Assembly (NCBI GenBank): GCA_017437205.1
Contig: JAFSBP010000461.1
Location: 1-8,853, forward strand
Reading direction: 5' to 3'
DNA: 8,853 nt
Origin: Lachnospiraceae bacterium
GTDB lineage: Bacteria; Bacillota; Clostridia; Lachnospirales; Lachnospiraceae
Each line of letters begins with the position of its first letter. The stretch's first letter is position 1. Positions 6,538 to 8,853 of this stretch are shown here, piece by piece. The translations under genes were made by a program, and so were the position numbers. The notes under the pieces are model-generated. The model was not told where the DNA came from and did no database searches. It was given only the letters and a program-made list of their open reading frames with translations.

Positions 6538-7812
6538 ATGAAAATGCAGATCAAAAAAGTACAGATAGACTATAAGTGGGTTATCCTGATCACATGTTTT
6601 TTGATGGAGTTTGTATGCTTGGGCCTTTGCAGCAGTAATCCCGGCTTGTATATGGCAGCAGTTGTCGAAGCACTGGGGATTAAGCGGAGTGCCTTTTCCT
6701 TTGGCACGAGTATCCGTTATATCACGCAGGTAATCACAGCGCTGTATTTCGGCACGTTGATTCAGCGTTTTGGCATCAGGAAAATGGCATGTGTCGGCCT
6801 GGCTTCTCTTGTTGGCTCCCTTTTTGTGCGCAGCGCGGCCACAAATATTGTTCAGTATTACCTCGGCTGTATCCTGTGGGGATTAGGTATCGTATTTTCC
6901 GGCGGTACGATGGCGAGTACGATCGTTCGGCGTTGGTTCCATAAAGATATCGGTAAATATACCGGAATTGTCATGTCTGCGAACGGTATCGGCGGAGCAA
7001 TCGGAGCACAAATCATCTCTCCTATCATCAATAACGGAGAAACATTTGGATATAGAAAGGCATATATTCTGTCCGGTATCATTGCGCTGTCCATCAGTAT
7101 CTTCATTCTATTGTGTCTCAAGGAAAATGCAGAGAAAGAGAATGATGGCAGCGGTAATCAGAAAAAGAAGCCAAGAGGAGCGGCCTGGGTGGGTATCCCA
7201 TACAGCGAGACTCGAAAGAAGGCGTATTTCTATCTGACTGCGGCACTGGTCTTTCTCACCGGAATCAGTCTGCAGAGTATTGGCAGCGTCAGCATTATGA
7301 ATATGCGGGATGTCGGTCTGAGTGAGGAATTCATCGCCACTACGGCGACAGTATCGTCCCTGATGCTGACAGTTGCAAAGTTTATGGTAGGCTACATATA
7401 TGATAAGAAAGGGCTTAAGTTTACCCTGCTGATGTGTGAGTTGGCGGCGGCGCTTTCCTTTATGTTAAAGGCATCCCGTACCAATTCTACGCAGGGCATG
7501 GTGTTTGCCATGACAGCGGTGGAGCTGGGCCGCGTTGCCATGCCGTTGGAAACGGTAATGATTCCTCTGCTTTCCAATGATTTGTTCGGCTCAGCGTCCT
7601 ATACAAAGGTTTTAGGTGTTTTCATGGCAATGAATTCCCTCGGACTCTGCCTCGGTTCACCGTTGGGTGATATTTATTACGATTTCTTTGGAACCTATGC
7701 GCCTTGTTTCTGGTTCTTCTGCGGTTTGATGGTGGTGATTATCATTGCATTTAGACGTGTGATTAGCATGGCGGAGAAGGATAAAGAGGCGATATTGGCG
7801 AAGGAGGAGTGA
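6538..7812 (+). CDS. Major facilitator superfamily transporter
   Basis: This 424-residue inner-membrane protein has about 12 hydrophobic helices in two bundles of six, joined by a charged loop at about 195-230 rich in Lys and Glu. The loop after helix 2 carries the MFS motif A signature as FGTLIQRFGIRKM (71-83), and the equivalent loop of the second half has GYIYDKKGLKF. Helix 5 is glycine-rich (SANGIGGAIGAQIISP), like the antiporter-type motif C region. The substrate cannot be read from sequence; the overall look recalls anion/carboxylate antiporter-type MFS members, but this is weak. ATG 6538 is chosen by ribosome-site spacing; ATG 6544 is equally possible. The gene lies downstream of a LysR regulator and nadE, so import of a regulated metabolite is likely, perhaps a NAD precursor. 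A bidirectional terminator follows. Confidence 0.9.
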   Translation: MKMQIKKVQIDYKWVILITCFLMEFVCLGLCSSNPGLYMAAVVEALGIKRSAFSFGTSIRYITQVITALYFGTLIQRFGIRKMACVGLASLVGSLFVRSAATNIVQYYLGCILWGLGIVFSGGTMASTIVRRWFHKDIGKYTGIVMSANGIGGAIGAQIISPIINNGETFGYRKAYILSGIIALSISIFILLCLKENAEKENDGSGNQKKKPRGAAWVGIPYSETRKKAYFYLTAALVFLTGISLQSIGSVSIMNMRDVGLSEEFIATTATVSSLMLTVAKFMVGYIYDKKGLKFTLLMCELAAALSFMLKASRTNSTQGMVFAMTAVELGRVAMPLETVMIPLLSNDLFGSASYTKVLGVFMAMNSLGLCLGSPLGDIYYDFFGTYAPCFWFFCGLMVVIIIAFRRVISMAEKDKEAILAKEE

Positions 7813-7847
7813 ATGCACCGACCGAAGCGGAGCGTAGACTTCGAACC

Positions 7848-7871
7848 TTCGAGTCCGGGATCGGACTCGAA
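7848..7871. repeat. Perfect 10-bp inverted repeat after the MFS gene
   Basis: TTCGAGTCCG and CGGACTCGAA form a perfect hairpin with a GGAT loop, directly followed on the plus strand by a run of A. Just upstream, CGAAG (7823-7827) can pair with CTTCG (7839-7843). It stands in front of the bidirectional terminator and may strengthen it on the plus strand, or may be part of a repeat linked to the tRNA. Confidence 0.6.
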
Positions 7872-7913
7872 AAAAAGAAACCCGATACCATATTGGTATC
7901 GGATTTCTTTTTT
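7871..7913. terminator. Bidirectional intrinsic terminator between the MFS gene and tRNA-Gly
   Basis: CCGATACCA (7882-7890) and TGGTATCGG (7894-7902) form a perfect 9-bp stem with a TAT loop. The stem is flanked by an A-rich run on the left and TTTCTTTTTT on the right, so each strand shows a hairpin followed by T residues. It would end the rightward MFS transcript and the leftward tRNA transcript. Confidence 0.92.
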
Positions 7914-7916
7914 GAA

Positions 7917-7988
7917 AGCGCGAGACGGGATTCGAACCCGCGACCCTCGCCTTGGCAAGGCGATACTCCACCACTGAGCCACTCGCGC
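7917..7988 (-). tRNA. tRNA-Gly (anticodon GCC)
   Basis: On the minus strand a full 72-nt cloverleaf can be drawn: a 7-bp acceptor stem (GCGCGAG with CTCGCGC), a D arm (GCTC with GAGT), an anticodon stem TCGCC/GGCGA holding the loop TTGCCAA with anticodon GCC, a 5-base variable region, and a T arm with GCGGG, TTCGAAT and CCCGT. The discriminator base is T and no CCA is encoded, so CCA must be added after transcription. A consensus promoter lies upstream at 8018-8046, a hairpin sits in the leader, and a terminator begins 3 bases after the mature 3' end. It reads glycine codons GGC and GGU. Confidence 0.97.
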
Positions 7989-7992
7989 ATAT

Positions 7993-8011
7993 CGTCCGTG
8001 TTTCACGGACG
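7993..8011 (-). other. Hairpin in the 5' leader of pre-tRNA-Gly
   Basis: CGTCCGTG and CACGGACG form a perfect 8-bp GC-rich stem with a 3-base loop. It ends 4 bases before the mature 5' end of the tRNA and begins about where the transcript should start, so almost the whole leader is folded. Confidence 0.65.
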
Positions 8012-8017
8012 AATGAT

Positions 8018-8046
8018 ATAATACAATGAAACGTTGGTTTTGTCAA
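8018..8046 (-). promoter_or_regulatory. Consensus promoter of tRNA-Gly
   Basis: Reading the minus strand, a perfect TTGACA (8046-8041) is separated by 17 bases from TATTAT (8023-8018), five of six matches to the -10 consensus. The predicted start is near 8011, giving a leader of about 22 nt. Confidence 0.9.
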
Positions 8047-8083
8047 CCTCTTTTTTAAAAAAGTTTAAAAAGATTTTTCAGAA

Positions 8084-8524
8084 TCATTCTCCGTCCGGTC
8101 CATCGAAATCGGGGCCGTCGCCATCCATGTCGAAATGCACATCGGTCATGCCCAGATCATAGAATTCCTTGCCCACCACGTTTCTGCCCTTACGGGATTC
8201 TTCCACCAGGCGGGAGAGCAGCATGCGTGTCTCCACACTCTTTTTAATGTTTTTCAGTTCTATGATATTGTCACGATCCACGCGGACGGTCAGCGTCACG
8301 GTACCGGTACCGAACATTCGCTGAGCAAAGCTTCGGCGGAGGGTAAGATCGGTGATGCGGTAAAGGAGTGTTTCATCATAGGTTTTAGAGAAGAAGCCTC
8401 GGGTGATGTAGAGGCGATCTTCCGTGACAGCGTATTTGGTGAAACTGAAGGGAAACCACATCCAGTGTTTTCTGTCTTTCCAAAGATATTCAGGTAATTC
8501 AAGGTTAGGGTTTTTCTTTCCCAT
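8084..8524 (-). CDS. Small bacterial PH-domain protein (bPH2/YdbT-like)
   Basis: The 146-residue product has no membrane helix or signal peptide. Residues 20-112 fit the bacterial pleckstrin-homology domain family found in YdbS/YdbT-like proteins: FTKYAVTEDRLYITRGFFSKTYDETLLYRITDLTL, then SFAQRMFGTGTVTLTV and IIELKNIKKSVETRMLL. The last 20 residues form a strongly acidic tail (FDMDGDGPDFDGPDGE) rich in Asp and Gly. The start at 8524 is chosen because AAAGGAGGG lies directly upstream; the frame stays open further upstream but without a site or recognisable protein sequence. Usual relatives carry two N-terminal membrane helices, absent here, so it may act as a soluble partner of a membrane protein. 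A promoter lies at 8575-8604 and the tRNA-Gly gene follows on the same strand. The function is unknown. Confidence 0.82.
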   Translation of the reverse strand: MGKKNPNLELPEYLWKDRKHWMWFPFSFTKYAVTEDRLYITRGFFSKTYDETLLYRITDLTLRRSFAQRMFGTGTVTLTVRVDRDNIIELKNIKKSVETRMLLSRLVEESRKGRNVVGKEFYDLGMTDVHFDMDGDGPDFDGPDGE

Positions 8525-8527
8525 AGT

Positions 8528-8536
8528 CCCTCCTTT
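8528..8536 (-). promoter_or_regulatory. Ribosome binding site fixing the PH-protein start
   Basis: AAAGGAGGG on the minus strand contains the full AGGAGG core and ends 3 bases before ATG 8524. It decides the start against longer in-frame alternatives. Confidence 0.8.
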
Positions 8537-8574
8537 CGGTCTTAAGGACGCGATATGTAGTATTTGATGCTCAC

Positions 8575-8604
8575 AGTATAACACAAATAACATTGTGATT
8601 TCAA
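8575..8604 (-). promoter_or_regulatory. Promoter of the PH-domain protein gene, with an internal dyad
   Basis: On the minus strand TTGAAA (8604-8599) and TATACT (8580-8575) are 18 bases apart. The spacer holds the inverted repeat CACAA/TTGTG (8582-8597, 6-base centre), a possible operator. The transcript would start near 8568 and give a leader of about 44 nt. Confidence 0.65.
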
Positions 8605-8617
8605 TATGCTTAAATAA

Positions 8618-8701
8618 AAAATTTACTAAAAATTTTAGTCTGTTGTTCAAATTCTTCCCGTCTTTAGAAGTTAACGCCATAAATCTTTGGTAGTAAATTT
8701 T
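8618..8701. repeat. AT-rich inverted repeats upstream of the transposase-like frame
   Basis: AAAATTTACTA (8618-8628) recurs as its exact reverse complement at 8691-8701, 62 bases apart. The left arm overlaps a second perfect dyad, ACTAAAA-A-TTTTAGT (8625-8639). They lie between the two divergent genes, where the left end of the insertion sequence should fall. They may belong to that end or to its control region, but the right end is not in view. Confidence 0.5.
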
Positions 8702-8737
8702 ATCAAAAGCCCTTGCAAAGCCTTGAGGTGTTTTATC

Positions 8738-8853
8738 ATGGCATACTATCTTAAAAAAACAAAACTCAAAGGACGTACTTATCTCTCTATCGATGAAAGT
8801 TTTTACAGTCATGAAAAGCGTGGTACTGCCCACCGATGCTACAAATCCCTTGG
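8738..8853 (+). CDS. Transposase N-terminus, IS1634-like, cut by the window edge
   Basis: ATG 8738, preceded by GAGGTG 7 bases upstream, opens a frame that runs off the right edge after 38 codons. The product begins MAYYLKKTKLKGRTYLSI, then DESFYSHEKRGTAHRCYKSL. This resembles from memory the N-terminal region of IS1634/IS4-type DDE transposases of Firmicutes, where a basic start with KKT and an SYY/SFY segment precede a K-S-L-G turn. The DDE catalytic core would lie outside the window, so neither integrity nor family can be confirmed. Lower GC content than the neighbouring genes and AT-rich repeats just upstream fit a mobile element. Its insertion site would be the region upstream of the PH-protein promoter. 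Confidence 0.6.
   Translation, partial: MAYYLKKTKLKGRTYLSIDESFYSHEKRGTAHRCYKSL

Noticed and set aside
7809..8021. A plus-strand small frame after a strong AAGGAGG (GTG 7809 or ATG 7813)
   Set aside because: It crosses the terminator and the antisense of the tRNA. The peptide RRDSNPRPSPWQGDTPPLSHSR is the typical tRNA-antisense artefact. The AAGGAGG belongs to the last codons of the MFS gene.
7695..8046. Minus-strand open frames with peptides such as VAQWWSIALPRRGSRVRIPS
   Set aside because: They run through tRNA-Gly and are the well-known spurious proteins read from tRNA genes.
8047..8083. CTTTTTTAAAAAAG palindrome as a terminator of the PH gene
   Set aside because: The stem is all A/T apart from one end pair and has no loop, so it would be unstable. 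It is more likely an A/T-rich upstream element of the tRNA promoter.
8525..8833. An N-terminal extension of the PH-domain protein (open up to 8833)
   Set aside because: The extension crosses the promoter and AT-rich repeats and overlaps the transposase start, while a full ribosome site stands directly before ATG 8524.

Overview
The window looks like chromosomal DNA of a Gram-positive clostridium, most likely of the Lachnospiraceae. This rests on strong AGGAGG-type ribosome sites, near-consensus sigma-A promoters, a tRNA gene without encoded CCA, an ECF-type sigma factor translationally coupled to a single-pass membrane protein of a style common in that group, and the look of the protein sequences. 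The placement is inference, since no database search was possible.

Layout. Positions 1-1531 carry the 3' end of a sigma-70 family factor gene. It overlaps by four bases (ATGA) a gene for a membrane protein that is probably its anti-sigma partner, and the pair ends at a clear intrinsic terminator (1546-1582). Positions 1605-3470 hold a promoter, a leader of about 115 nt with a stem-loop, and one long gene. Its product joins a calcineurin-like metallophosphoesterase, an SH3-like middle part and a C-terminal YbaK/ProX-type aminoacyl-tRNA deacylase domain. This fusion is the most unusual item in the window. A near-perfect promoter (3488-3517) then drives nadE, the glutamine-dependent NAD+ synthetase, followed after 18 bases by a LysR-type regulator. 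Next comes a 130-base intergenic region with a promoter-like sequence, an AT-rich dyad and a GC-rich hairpin, then an MFS transporter. A bidirectional terminator (7871-7913) separates the transporter from leftward genes: tRNA-Gly(GCC), with a consensus promoter and an odd leader hairpin, and a small bacterial PH-domain protein with its own promoter. At the right edge a rightward reading frame begins that looks like the N-terminus of an IS1634-like transposase. It runs off the window.

How the genes may work together. The sigma/anti-sigma pair is a classic signal-transduction unit. The LysR regulator sits between nadE and the MFS gene on the same strand, so it is the natural candidate to control the transporter. 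Proximity to nadE raises, but does not prove, a link to NAD precursors. The fusion protein combines two activity types that both act on side products of aminoacyl-tRNA synthesis in known relatives (dinucleoside polyphosphate or phosphoprotein hydrolysis, and mischarged tRNA clearance), but its true substrates are unknown. No CRISPR array, phage module or obvious defence island is present.
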